From NCBI RefSeq assembly GCF_015709455.1, contig NZ_JADNQW010000005.1:3864001-3928000 (forward strand): 64,000 nt of DNA, given 5' to 3'. Below the pieces are notes generated by a model. That model made no database searches. It was not told the origin of the DNA and saw only the letters and a program-made list of their open reading frames with translations. The DNA is from Methylosinus sp. H3A. GTDB lineage: Bacteria > Pseudomonadota > Alphaproteobacteria > Rhizobiales > Beijerinckiaceae. Of the stretch, positions 19,686 to 27,756 are shown piece after piece. Made by a program: the position numbers and the translations under genes. Position 1 is the stretch's first letter, and the number at the start of each line of letters is the position of its first letter.

Positions 19686-20981
19686 TCAGGGCATGTCGCC
19701 GGCGACGAACTTCGGAATGACCGGGCCGCCGATTTCGGTGGCGTAGCGCTTGCCCGACGGGCCGAAGAACATCAGCAGACCGCCGATCTGGCTGTCCGTG
19801 TCATAGGCCAGATCCGAGAGACGCTCGATGTCCCAACGGGCGTCCTGAACCTTGATCTCGATCGTCTTCGTCTCGCCCGGCGCGATCGGCGTCGGATCGG
19901 TCGACAGACCGCGGTCGGCCAGCAAATAGTCCGGGAACTCGGGCTTCGTCGTGAACACGTCGGGGTTCAGGAAGCGAAGGCCGGCAGCCGTATATTCGCC
20001 GAGCTTCAGCGGCTCGTCCGTCTTGTTGGTGATCTTGACCTGGATCGTCAGCTCGCGGCCCGGAACCTTGTAGACGCCGCCCTTGAGGTCGGCGAGAACA
20101 ACCTTGGTTCCCACGCCGGCGGTGCCTTCCTCGATGATCGGCGTCAGCGGCTTCTGCAAGCCGGCCTGAAGCGGGATCGTGCGCGGGAAGGTGCTGTTCG
20201 TCACAGCATAGCCGATGATCGTCGCCAGGATCGTCACAGCGAGAACGATCGCGCCGACGCGACGGTCGTCGTCGCCGATCTGCTCATCGTCCTTGCCTTC
20301 GCTGATGCGCAGGTAGGAAGCGATGATGCCCTTCTTGAAGAACCAGTAGAGGATCCAGGCCGCAGCCGCGATCATCCACGGGAAGTGCCAGGCGTAGATG
20401 CGGTCGATGCCGTAGGTCTCGAGGTCCACGGTCGTGCCGTCCAGCAGCGTGACAGGGTCGCGGAAGTCCGCCATGTCGCCCTTGATCTCGATCCACTGGC
20501 CGGGTCCGATGATCGGGCCGCCGCCTTCGACGTTGATCTGCGCATGAACGTGCCAACGGCCCGCGCGGCGCGCCTTCAGATCGATCTGGAACGCATAGTC
20601 CTTGCCGACCTCCAGCGAAACCGAGCGCGGAGCGAACTGCTCGCCGATGAACTGCGCCGTGCGCACCAGAACCGGGCCCGGCTCGCCGGCGTTCAGGAAC
20701 GACGACTTCGGGTTCGCGACGGCCTGCGGCCAAGCCGAGAACACATGCACCTTGCCCGAAAGCACCATCGACTCGTTGACGTTCAGAGAGGTCTTCGACC
20801 ACTTCACGTCATACCAGTTCAGCGTGCGCATGCGCAGGAACGCCTGCTGCGACTTCTCGCCATGCGCCGACGCCGGAGCGACGGAGCCCATCGTTGCGAC
20901 GACCGCAGCCGCCATGCCCAGGCCGAAGAGCCGAGCGACCCGTCCGGTCGCCAGCACGGCCATTCTCTCCAACAGTTTCAT
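19686..20981 (-). CDS. pmoB: Particulate methane monooxygenase subunit B
   Basis: PmoB is the mainly periplasmic subunit of pMMO, which oxidises methane to methanol. The 431-residue protein has a signal peptide cleaved before H40-GEKSQQ. The N-terminal His and the H144/H146 pair in RWHVHAQINVEGGG are the known copper ligands. Two membrane helices (about 250-275 and 305-325) separate two cupredoxin-like domains. Length equals that of M. trichosporium PmoB. GGGAGG lies seven bases before the ATG at 20981; a longer frame exists upstream but runs through the pmoA-pmoB spacer and does not resemble PmoB. It is the last gene of pmoCAB. Confidence 0.98.
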   Translation of the reverse strand: MKLLERMAVLATGRVARLFGLGMAAAVVATMGSVAPASAHGEKSQQAFLRMRTLNWYDVKWSKTSLNVNESMVLSGKVHVFSAWPQAVANPKSSFLNAGEPGPVLVRTAQFIGEQFAPRSVSLEVGKDYAFQIDLKARRAGRWHVHAQINVEGGGPIIGPGQWIEIKGDMADFRDPVTLLDGTTVDLETYGIDRIYAWHFPWMIAAAAWILYWFFKKGIIASYLRISEGKDDEQIGDDDRRVGAIVLAVTILATIIGYAVTNSTFPRTIPLQAGLQKPLTPIIEEGTAGVGTKVVLADLKGGVYKVPGRELTIQVKITNKTDEPLKLGEYTAAGLRFLNPDVFTTKPEFPDYLLADRGLSTDPTPIAPGETKTIEIKVQDARWDIERLSDLAYDTDSQIGGLLMFFGPSGKRYATEIGGPVIPKFVAGDMP

Positions 20982-21142
20982 GGAACAACCTCCCAAGTTT
21001 CTCTTCGCGGACCAGCCCTGCGGGCCGATCGTCCGCTGTCGTCCTTGTCGGGAGCGGCTCGGTCCCGGACTCTCTTGCAGGAGCCCTTCGCAGCCGCCCC
21101 TCCTCGCGTGAGGGATCTCGTGATCCACGACCTCGCGGTCGA

Positions 21143-21901
21143 TCAGATCTTGGTGATCACCTTCGTGGTGGAGTACCACTTGCCGACGAACCACCACAGG
21201 AAGTACACGAGCATCGACACGAAGCCCGAGAAGAACGCGGCCACAGGCACGACGTCCTTACCGAAGGTGCGCAGCGTGCCGCGCTCGACCATGCGGATAT
21301 ATTCCGGCATCGAGGTGCGGACGAAGTGGAGGCCGATCAGATCGGCCAGCGACATAAGCTGACCATGCTGCTCCGTCGCCTGGTGGAAGGCGGCGATCGC
21401 CGGCCAGTTGTTCGGGTAGAACAGCAGACCCCAGCCCAGAGCGCCGACCACAGCCGTGATCACATAGGAGCCCGACAGCAGCAGGATGATGTCCAGCCAC
21501 AGAGCCGGAACGACCAGAGCCGACGGGAACACCAGGCTGATCGGGAAGTAGGTCCAGCCCCAGAAGTTCACATAGCGGTTGATCCACTCGCCGATCAGAA
21601 GGCCGAGCACCGCGAAGGTCGCGCCGAACGGGAGCTTGAAGTTCTCCCACAGGAACGCCTGCGCCGCAGCCGCGAAGGTCACGCCCAGGATCGGGATGAC
21701 AGTCGGCCACATACGACGGTCTTTCCAGTCGACCCAGAAGTCCCAGTCGCCAGCCGTCAGCATGAAGTGAATGTGATAGCCGCCCAGCACTGCCAGAAAC
21801 AGCAGCGTCAAAATCAGCCAGTCGGACGTCTTAACGCATCCCGCCGCTTCCGCGATGGAATGGAAAGGCCCGATAGCCCCCCCGCTCTTCGATGTAGACA
21901 T
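21143..21901 (-). CDS. pmoA: Particulate methane monooxygenase subunit A
   Basis: PmoA is the integral membrane subunit most used to classify methanotrophs. This 252-residue form begins MSTSKSGGAIGPFHSIAEAAG and contains AGDWDFWVDWKDRRMWP, the region of the usual PCR primer, and the final GKWYSTTKVITKI. It matches the pMMO1 type of Methylosinus/Methylocystis rather than the divergent pMMO2 or Pxm forms. The ATG at 21901 is preceded by AAGGAGA; a GTG at 21904 is in frame but unneeded. Spacers of about 260 and 160 bases separate it from pmoC and pmoB. Confidence 0.98.
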   Translation of the reverse strand: MSTSKSGGAIGPFHSIAEAAGCVKTSDWLILTLLFLAVLGGYHIHFMLTAGDWDFWVDWKDRRMWPTVIPILGVTFAAAAQAFLWENFKLPFGATFAVLGLLIGEWINRYVNFWGWTYFPISLVFPSALVVPALWLDIILLLSGSYVITAVVGALGWGLLFYPNNWPAIAAFHQATEQHGQLMSLADLIGLHFVRTSMPEYIRMVERGTLRTFGKDVVPVAAFFSGFVSMLVYFLWWFVGKWYSTTKVITKI

Positions 21902-21927
21902 CACTCTTCTCCTTGGTGTCTGTCCGT

Positions 21928-21945
21928 CCGGCGTCTCGACGCCGG
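21928..21945 (-). repeat. Seven-base-pair hairpin before pmoA
   Basis: CCGGCGT / ACGCCGG with loop CTCG lies about 27 bases before the pmoA start in the pmoC-pmoA spacer. It may be an mRNA processing or stability element. Confidence 0.4.
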
Positions 21946-22160
21946 CGTCTCGAGACCTGTCTCCGGCTCTCTCGCGCCGGATTGTCCTTTGGAATGCGTC
22001 TCTCCGGCTCTCCGCCCGGCGCGCCCTTCGCCCAAACCCCGCCCGAACCGCCGCGCAGCGCGGCCGTCCGGACGAAGTCTTTGTTCCGGGAGCATTCGGA
22101 AAAGTCGTCGCCGGAGGCGGCCGTCCGCGCAGCGCGCGGGCGGCCTCGTTCAGGCTCTTA

Positions 22161-22931
22161 TCAGCCGATCAGCGCCGCGACGCCGTCCTTGCCCAGCAGG
22201 CGCTTCACGCCGGCCAGGATCTGCAGCACCACGCCGAACACGCCGAGCGCCATCCAGCCGAAGAACACGAAGCCCCAATGCAGCGGAGCGACGAAAAGCT
22301 CTTCCATGAACCAGAAGGTGTGGCCCCACTCGTTGAGACCGACGTTCGGGATGATCATGAACGGGCCGATGGCGACGATCAGGAACGCCAGCGAGTAGCC
22401 GTGAGCGAAGAACGGGATGCGGGTCTTCGCATAGAAGAACGAGCCCACGCCCATGATCGAGTAGATCGGGTAGCTCAGATAGAACTCGATGATGTGCGAC
22501 GGCGTGAAGTCCGTGTCGCGAATCACCGTCATGTGCCAGGTGCCGTCCTGCTCCGTGAAGAAGCTCGCGCCCCAGTAGATCGCCACCGCATAGACCGTCA
22601 GCCACTGCAGCAGAACGACATGGCGGCGCAGCTCTTCGCGCGGAGCCACCGCGTCGACGTTGCGGTCGCGGGTCTTCCACAGATAGCCGGCGAGGCCGAG
22701 ACCGGCCACGAGCTCCAGCGGAATTTCCGTCCACAGCATCGTCAGCCAATAGGTCTGAAACTCCGGAGCGAACGAGTCGAGGCCCGCGCGCCAGCCGAAG
22801 ATCTGCTCATAAATGCGGATGAACAGATAAAAAACGTTGAGCACCGTGATCCCGATCCACATGCCCTTCAGGTCCACGATGGCATCTGAGCCGGCGGCTG
22901 CGCCGGCCGATGTCTCTGTCGTTACGCTCAT
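22161..22931 (-). CDS. pmoC: Particulate methane monooxygenase subunit C
   Basis: PmoC is an integral membrane subunit of pMMO that holds the CuC/CuD metal sites. The 256-residue protein has six or so helices. The conserved ligands align as D129 (EQDGTW), H133 and H146 (DFTPSHIIEFYLSYPIYS), matching the Asp-x3-His-x12-His pattern of the characterised enzyme. AGGAGG sits 8 bases before the ATG at 22931, so the longer open frame upstream, which crosses the promoter, was not used. It is the first gene of pmoCAB, with a leader of about 320 bases before it. Confidence 0.98.
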   Translation of the reverse strand: MSVTTETSAGAAAGSDAIVDLKGMWIGITVLNVFYLFIRIYEQIFGWRAGLDSFAPEFQTYWLTMLWTEIPLELVAGLGLAGYLWKTRDRNVDAVAPREELRRHVVLLQWLTVYAVAIYWGASFFTEQDGTWHMTVIRDTDFTPSHIIEFYLSYPIYSIMGVGSFFYAKTRIPFFAHGYSLAFLIVAIGPFMIIPNVGLNEWGHTFWFMEELFVAPLHWGFVFFGWMALGVFGVVLQILAGVKRLLGKDGVAALIG

Positions 22932-23516
22932 CTCAATTCCTCCTAAGTGCTCCCAGGGATTCTCGAAGCGATTTCGCCGCGTCCCGCCTCCCTGCTCGGC
23001 ACGCGCCTTCGTCTCCGCGGTTGATGTCGTCGCAGTCGCTTCTTCTCGTCGGACGAAGCGCCGTCCCGACCTCCCGTTCTCACCGTCGCGCCGAACCTCA
23101 AAAGGACCGACCGGCGGCTTTCTTCTTGTTTGCTCGGTGACGAATTCTTTCGAAATCGCCGCGCGAAACGAAAACCTCGAACGCCCGCGCCTCCCAGCGC
23201 CAAAACATCCGAAACGCCCCCGTTCGGCGAGCCGCAACCATTTCCGTTCCGCCCCATAATGACAATATCCAATAGGGTAGGTCAAAATAATCTATAGAGT
23301 AGTTACTGGTGATCTATCAGGTGGCTTATGTGGCGCCGCAATTTCGGGCGGTCCCACCCGCGCCAACGCCCGCCCGATTCCCAGGACGGGAATTGAAGCG
23401 GGCTTTATTCAGCATGATATGATGATCGATGCGCCTATTGTTTCGGCGCCGCAGCCATAAATTCGCCTGCCTGTCTGGGCTGTGACAGAATGGCTTAGGC
23501 TGCGGCGCGGCGCCGC
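22932..23516. other. Upstream region of pmoCAB: long leader and promoter
   Basis: This 585-base region holds the putative pmo promoter (23256-23285) and a leader of about 320 bases before pmoC. The segment 23255-23330 is strikingly AT-rich against the GC-rich surroundings. Codon-like structure is absent. The rest, up to the end of the phosphoesterase gene at 23517, contains AT-rich words such as GATATGATGATCGATG near 23418 but no clear site. Confidence 0.6.
23256..23285 (-). promoter_or_regulatory. Putative sigma-70 promoter of pmoCAB
   Basis: On the minus strand TTGACC (23285-23280) is separated by 18 bases from CATTAT (23261-23256), four of six matches to the -10 consensus, in the only AT-rich block upstream of pmoC. 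pmo operons of type II methanotrophs are known to use sigma-70-like promoters some 300 bases upstream; the exact start is not proven here. Confidence 0.55.
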
Positions 23517-24968
23517 TCAGCGGGTAGCGCTTCCCGGCGCCGTCACGGTCGTCTCCAGCGCATTGCGCAGATCCGCGGCGCCCTTGTCGCGCGCGGTGAG
23601 CGGCGCCAATGCGAAGCGAGTCTCGATCGTCGCCAGAATCGACGCCGTGTCATAGATCGTGCGGTCGACGAATCCCTTTTTCGCAAAGGGCGAAAGAATC
23701 AACGTCGGCACGCGCGCGCCGGGGCCGAAACGGTCGATCTTCGGCGGAGCGACATGATCCCAGGCGCCGCCATTCTCATCGGCGGTGACGATGATCAGCA
23801 TGTCTCGCCAATTGGGGCTGCGCCGCAGCCGCGCGACGACCTCCTCGAGATGCGCGTCGCCGGTCTTGAGATCGGCGTAGCTGGGATGCTCGTTGAATTT
23901 GCCGACCGGCTTGTAGAAGGACACGGCGGGCAGAGTCCCCGCCTCCGCGGCTGCGAAGAGATCATCGGCGTCCTTCAGATGCAGCTCCCGCTCCTGCGCG
24001 CCGGCCGCGAAATTCGCAAAATAGAGGAAGGGCTGATGATGCGTCTGGAAAAACTCCGGCGCCTCGCGCTGGCGAATGCGCCCGGCGCGCATGTCGTTCC
24101 AGCCGCCGGCGTACCATGCCCATGACACGCCCTTTTCCGTGAGCCGATCGCCGATCGTCGGCTGCGTCTGCGGCGGCAGGCCGAATCCCGCCGGCGTGGC
24201 GGAGTCGCGCGGCGAGAGCGGCGTCGGCGGCTGCAGTGTGCTCACCGCATAGCCGTCGCTCGTCACGGGTCCGGGCTTTCGATAGTGCGGCGGGCCGATA
24301 TGCGCGCTCTTGGGCGAATCCGCGGCGAGCGCGAGCAAGCCGGTCGCCTCGTCGACCTCCGCGATCAACGACGGCGGCGCCGAAGGAAAGGTCGGCGCGC
24401 AAGCGCAGACGAGGAACATATGATTGAGGAAGGAGCCGCCGAAGGCGCCGTGGAAGAAATGATCGGCGAGCGTGAACTCCTGGGCGAGGCGCCATTGCGC
24501 GAGCGAGCGGCCGTCATAATAGCCCATGACCAGCCCGCCCGCCCCGGAAACGGCGGCGAAGCGATCCATTTTTCCGCCGTTTATCTGCTCCTTCTCCTGG
24601 AAGAAGTCATGCGTCATATCCGGCGTCTTCTCCGCATTGGGCAGGAAGGCGTCGATCGGGAATGGCGCATTGGGGAGAATGGACGGAAAGCGGCTGTCGA
24701 CGCCCTTGTCGCCGCGGATCGGCGGCAATTCGCCGAAAGGCTTGCCGTCGAAATCGACCTGGGCGAAGCGATCTGCGCCTATGCCGAGTCCCTCGGCGCC
24801 TGGATAGAGGCCGAAGACATTATCGAAACTGCGGTTCTCCGTGTAGATGACGACGATATGGCCGATCGCGGCGAAAGGATTTGAGGCCTCTTGCGCGAGC
24901 GCGGAGCCGGTGAGGCCGAAAATCAGCGGCCAAGCGAACGCTTTGGCGAAAATCCGTGAGAGCGTCAT
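23517..24968 (-). CDS. Secreted PF04185-type phosphoesterase (acid phosphatase / phospholipase C-like)
   Basis: This 483-residue protein has a signal peptide (residues 1-25, ending ALAQE). The superfamily start IGHIVVIYTENRSFDNVFGLYPG supplies the metal-binding Glu-Asn. Later motifs include TLADHFFHGAFGGSFLNHMFLVCAC and LIIVTADENGGAWDHVAPP, with the conserved Asp-Glu and His. These enzymes hydrolyse phosphate esters of lipids or small molecules in the periplasm; acid phosphatase AcpA-type and phospholipase C-type members cannot be separated by eye. It reads toward pmoC on the same strand. The gene after it on the other side is a di-haem peroxidase. Confidence 0.85.
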   Translation of the reverse strand: MTLSRIFAKAFAWPLIFGLTGSALAQEASNPFAAIGHIVVIYTENRSFDNVFGLYPGAEGLGIGADRFAQVDFDGKPFGELPPIRGDKGVDSRFPSILPNAPFPIDAFLPNAEKTPDMTHDFFQEKEQINGGKMDRFAAVSGAGGLVMGYYDGRSLAQWRLAQEFTLADHFFHGAFGGSFLNHMFLVCACAPTFPSAPPSLIAEVDEATGLLALAADSPKSAHIGPPHYRKPGPVTSDGYAVSTLQPPTPLSPRDSATPAGFGLPPQTQPTIGDRLTEKGVSWAWYAGGWNDMRAGRIRQREAPEFFQTHHQPFLYFANFAAGAQERELHLKDADDLFAAAEAGTLPAVSFYKPVGKFNEHPSYADLKTGDAHLEEVVARLRRSPNWRDMLIIVTADENGGAWDHVAPPKIDRFGPGARVPTLILSPFAKKGFVDRTIYDTASILATIETRFALAPLTARDKGAADLRNALETTVTAPGSATR

Positions 24969-25048
24969 CCGCGGCTCCGTTTCGAAATGATCGTGTCGAA
25001 GGCTCAGAATACACTAGAAATGCAAAGGTACAATTTCGTGACTTGACG

Positions 25049-25077
25049 AAAAAGCCTCCGCGCACGGGCGCGGAGGC
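25049..25077 (-). terminator. Rho-independent terminator of the minus-strand di-haem peroxidase
   Basis: Minus-strand reading gives a perfect 10-base-pair stem (GCCTCCGCGC / GCGCGGAGGC, four-base loop) followed by TTTTT, about 27 bases after the peroxidase stop. Confidence 0.9.
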
Positions 25078-25103
25078 TCTGTCTATCGCTGGGGCGAAGC
25101 CGC

Positions 25104-26168
25104 TCAGTGGCCCTGCTTCGCGCCGACCTCCAGCTGCGGATGCGGCGTCGCATTGGTGCGCGCCGGCAGGATCGGATAGTCGACCTTCGGCTGCTCGCCG
25201 GTCAGCGCTCCGAGGAAGGCGACGATCGCCGTCGTCTCGTCGGGCGCGAGCTCGACGCCGAGCTGCGTTTTCGCCATGAGCGAGACCGCCTCCTCCAGCG
25301 TCCACACCTGGCCGGTATGGAAGTAGGGAGCGCGCAGCGCGACATTGCGCAGCGGCGCGACGCGGAAGGAGAACACATCCGCCGGGCTCTTGGTGACGGC
25401 GAAACGACCCTTGTCGCCCTCCGGCAGAACGGCCGGCGCCGGCTTCTCGACCGCGCCGAACTGAGTGTAGTTGCCGCCGCCGATATTCACGCCGTCGTGG
25501 CAACCGCTACACCCCTTGTCGAGGAAGAGGCGCAGGCCCTTCTTCTGCGTCGCGTCGAGCGCCGCCTCGTCGCCGCCGAGGAATTTGTCGAAGCGCGAGC
25601 CGGGTGTGACCAGCGTCGACTCGAAGGCCTCGATCGCCTTGGCGAAATTGTCGAAATTGGCGGCCTTGTTGTCACCGGGGAAGGCCTTTTGGAAGGAGGC
25701 GACATAGCCCGGAATGCTGTTCAGCGTCGCCTCGACATTGGCGGGCGTGTTGTTCATCTCGACGCCGGCCTGCACGGGGCCCTTGGCCTGCGCCTTCAGA
25801 TCCTCGGCGCGGCCGTCCCAGAACTGAGCGACGTTGAACACGGCGTTGAGAACGGTCGGCGCACGGCGCGGGCCTTTCTGCCAGCCATGTCCGACAGAGG
25901 TGGAGCCGGCGTCGACGCCGCCGAGGCTCAGATTATGGCACGAGTTGCAGCTGATGAGCTGGCTCGAGGAGATGCGCGGATCGAAGAACAGCTGCTTGCC
26001 GAGCTCGATCTTGGCAGGCGTGAGGTCGTTGTTCTTCACGGCCTTGGCGGCCGCCGCCGGGGTGATCGGCTTGAAGACGGCGTTGGCGTCGCTCCGCAGA
26101 TCGCCCGCGATAGCGGCGAACGGGAACAGCGCCATCACGCTCAGCGTGGCGATGAATGCACGTGACAT
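25104..26168 (-). CDS. Di-haem cytochrome c peroxidase
   Basis: This 354-residue periplasmic protein has a signal peptide (residues 1-21) and two haem c motifs, CNSCH (74-78) and CSGCH (220-224). Bacterial peroxidase marks include FFDPRISSSQLISC, NAVFNVAQFWDGRAEDL, and LRNVALRAPYFHTGQVWTLEEAV near the C-terminus. It should reduce hydrogen peroxide with electrons from small cytochromes or cupredoxins. GGAGGAG lies 10 bases before the ATG at 26168. It is divergent from a second di-haem protein of the MauG type; they share a 393-base promoter region. Confidence 0.9.
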   Translation of the reverse strand: MSRAFIATLSVMALFPFAAIAGDLRSDANAVFKPITPAAAAKAVKNNDLTPAKIELGKQLFFDPRISSSQLISCNSCHNLSLGGVDAGSTSVGHGWQKGPRRAPTVLNAVFNVAQFWDGRAEDLKAQAKGPVQAGVEMNNTPANVEATLNSIPGYVASFQKAFPGDNKAANFDNFAKAIEAFESTLVTPGSRFDKFLGGDEAALDATQKKGLRLFLDKGCSGCHDGVNIGGGNYTQFGAVEKPAPAVLPEGDKGRFAVTKSPADVFSFRVAPLRNVALRAPYFHTGQVWTLEEAVSLMAKTQLGVELAPDETTAIVAFLGALTGEQPKVDYPILPARTNATPHPQLEVGAKQGH

Positions 26169-26561
26169 TTTCCGAGGGCTCCTCCGATTGGGAAACGAGC
26201 GTGCGCTGCGAAACAGCCTCGGCCCGAACCGCCGCCCGCCTACCACAAGCTGGGCTCTCGGGCAAAGGCAATAATGCAGCAAATTACGAGAAATCATGTA
26301 ATTGCAACTATAGCGTGGCAATTTTCTCGATTATGTCGATTTGACGACATGATCGCATCCGCAGATATTGTTCTCGTCCCGGAACGCTGAAATATTTTTG
26401 CGCTGCACAGCTAGAGTTACTGGCGAGGCCGAAGACAAAAGCTCTGTGCAGACCATGAGAAGCCTTGCCGATTAGAAAAATTCCAGGCAGGATCGTGGCC
26501 CTCGCGCCGACGAAAAGAAGCGGGAGCATCCGACAGGGCGCGACGAGTCGGGGAGGAAGAC
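26169..26561. other. Divergent promoter region between two di-haem peroxidase genes
   Basis: This 393-base stretch is AT-rich at 26270-26410, the expected place for two back-to-back promoters. A plausible plus-strand promoter is at 26341. On the minus strand TTGCCA and CATGAT with a 17-base spacer are possible near 26325-26297. No reading frame inside is convincing. Confidence 0.55.
26341..26369 (+). promoter_or_regulatory. Putative sigma-70 promoter for the MauG-like operon
   Basis: TTGACG (26341-26346), 17-base spacer, GATATT (26364-26369; four of six matches). It lies in the AT-rich block and would give a leader of about 185 bases. Confidence 0.45.
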
Positions 26562-27716
26562 ATGGCCGTGCGCAAGCGCGCCGCGACACTGCTCGCGGCA
26601 ATGCTCAGTCTTTCAGGGCTCGGTCTCGCGGACGTCGCTCGCGCGGAGCCGCTGGGCCTTCCGCCTGTCCCTATTCCTCAGGACAATCCGCAGACAGCCG
26701 ACAAGATCGCGCTCGGCAATCGGCTGTTTCACGATCTGCGTTTTTCTTCCGATGGAACGGTCGCCTGCGCCACCTGCCACAAGGACGACCACGCCTTCAC
26801 CGACAGCCCGCTGCGCACCTCCGAGGGGATTCGCGCCGAGGGCGGAGTCGGCAAGAAGACCGGCACGCGCAATGCGCCGACGATCATCAACGCCGCCTAT
26901 TTCACGACGCTCTTCTGGGACGGACGCTCGGCCTCGCTGGAGGATCAGTCGCAGCATCCCTTTCTCAATCCCGTCGAGATGGGCCTCGCCACGCATGAGC
27001 CGATCCTCGCCATAGCGCGCTCCGATCCCTTCTATGTCGAGCTCTTCAAAAAAGCCTTCGGCAAGAGCGGCGCTGGCGTGACGATGGAGGAGGTGAAGAA
27101 AGCCATCGCCGCCTATGAGCGCACCATCGTCTCCGCCGATTCGCCTTTCGACCGCTGGCGCTTCGGCCATGAGGAGAATGCGATATCGGAAGGCGCGAAG
27201 CGCGGCTTCGAGGTGTTCATCGGCCAGGGCCGCTGTGTCTCCTGCCATGTGATCGAGCAGGATCAAGCGCTGTTCACCGACAATCGCTTCCACAATATCG
27301 GCGTCGGCATCAATCGGGCGCAGTTCGACGTCCCTCGACTCTCCGCCGAATTCCTGACCGCCAAGGCGAAGGGCGCCGACGTCGACAAGGCCGTGCTCAC
27401 CGACCCCAAGACGTCCGAGCTCGGCCGTTTCGCCGTCACCGATCAATTCGACGTGATCGGCGCCTTCAAGACGCCGACCTTGCGCAATGTCGCGGTCACC
27501 GCGCCCTATATGCACGACGGCTCGCTGAAGACGCTGAAAGACGTCGTCAAGCATTACAATAATGGCGGGCGCAGCGAAGGCGATCCGGCTAAGGTGAATG
27601 ATTATCTCTCCGGCGGCATTCGCCCGCTCAACCTCTCCGAGCAGCAGATGGACGATCTCGTCGCCTTCATGGAGACGCTCACCACGCCGGCCTATTTCGG
27701 CGCCAAAACCAGATGA
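26562..27716 (+). CDS. MauG/MbnH-type di-haem c enzyme (peroxidase superfamily)
   Basis: This 384-residue exported protein has a signal peptide (residues 1-28, ending ARAEP) and haem motifs CATCH (69-73) and CVSCH (225-229). Other marks are GNRLFHDLRFSSDG, TTLFWDGRSASLEDQ, FKTPTLRNVAVTAPYMHDGSLKTL and a C-terminal LVAFMETLTTP. This set is closer to the MauG/MbnH branch, which oxidises protein side chains, than to the neighbouring classic peroxidase, but plain peroxidase activity is not excluded. It starts an operon with a phosphoesterase, a cytochrome and a Cys-rich protein; a leaderless role in methanobactin biosynthesis is not indicated, since no mbn genes are present. Confidence 0.8.
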   Translation: MAVRKRAATLLAAMLSLSGLGLADVARAEPLGLPPVPIPQDNPQTADKIALGNRLFHDLRFSSDGTVACATCHKDDHAFTDSPLRTSEGIRAEGGVGKKTGTRNAPTIINAAYFTTLFWDGRSASLEDQSQHPFLNPVEMGLATHEPILAIARSDPFYVELFKKAFGKSGAGVTMEEVKKAIAAYERTIVSADSPFDRWRFGHEENAISEGAKRGFEVFIGQGRCVSCHVIEQDQALFTDNRFHNIGVGINRAQFDVPRLSAEFLTAKAKGADVDKAVLTDPKTSELGRFAVTDQFDVIGAFKTPTLRNVAVTAPYMHDGSLKTLKDVVKHYNNGGRSEGDPAKVNDYLSGGIRPLNLSEQQMDDLVAFMETLTTPAYFGAKTR

Positions 27717-27756
27717 GCTGAACGCCGCGCGCGATCGCGAAAAAGGAGCCGAGCAG

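Noticed and set aside
20982..21197. 72-residue upstream extension of pmoB
   Set aside because: It crosses the pmoA-pmoB spacer, lacks a ribosome site and does not match known PmoB, whose signal peptide starts at 20981.
19422..21362. 646-codon plus-strand frame opposite pmoB
   Set aside because: It is fully antisense to pmoB, with Arg/Asp/Ala-rich composition and no motif.
22932..23285. 118-residue upstream extension of pmoC
   Set aside because: It covers the AT-rich promoter and leader. The strong AGGAGG site and the known 256-residue length favour the start at 22931.
25049..25077. GC-rich hairpin as a regulatory palindrome
   Set aside because: On the minus strand it is followed by five T residues and lies just after a stop codon, so a terminator explains it.
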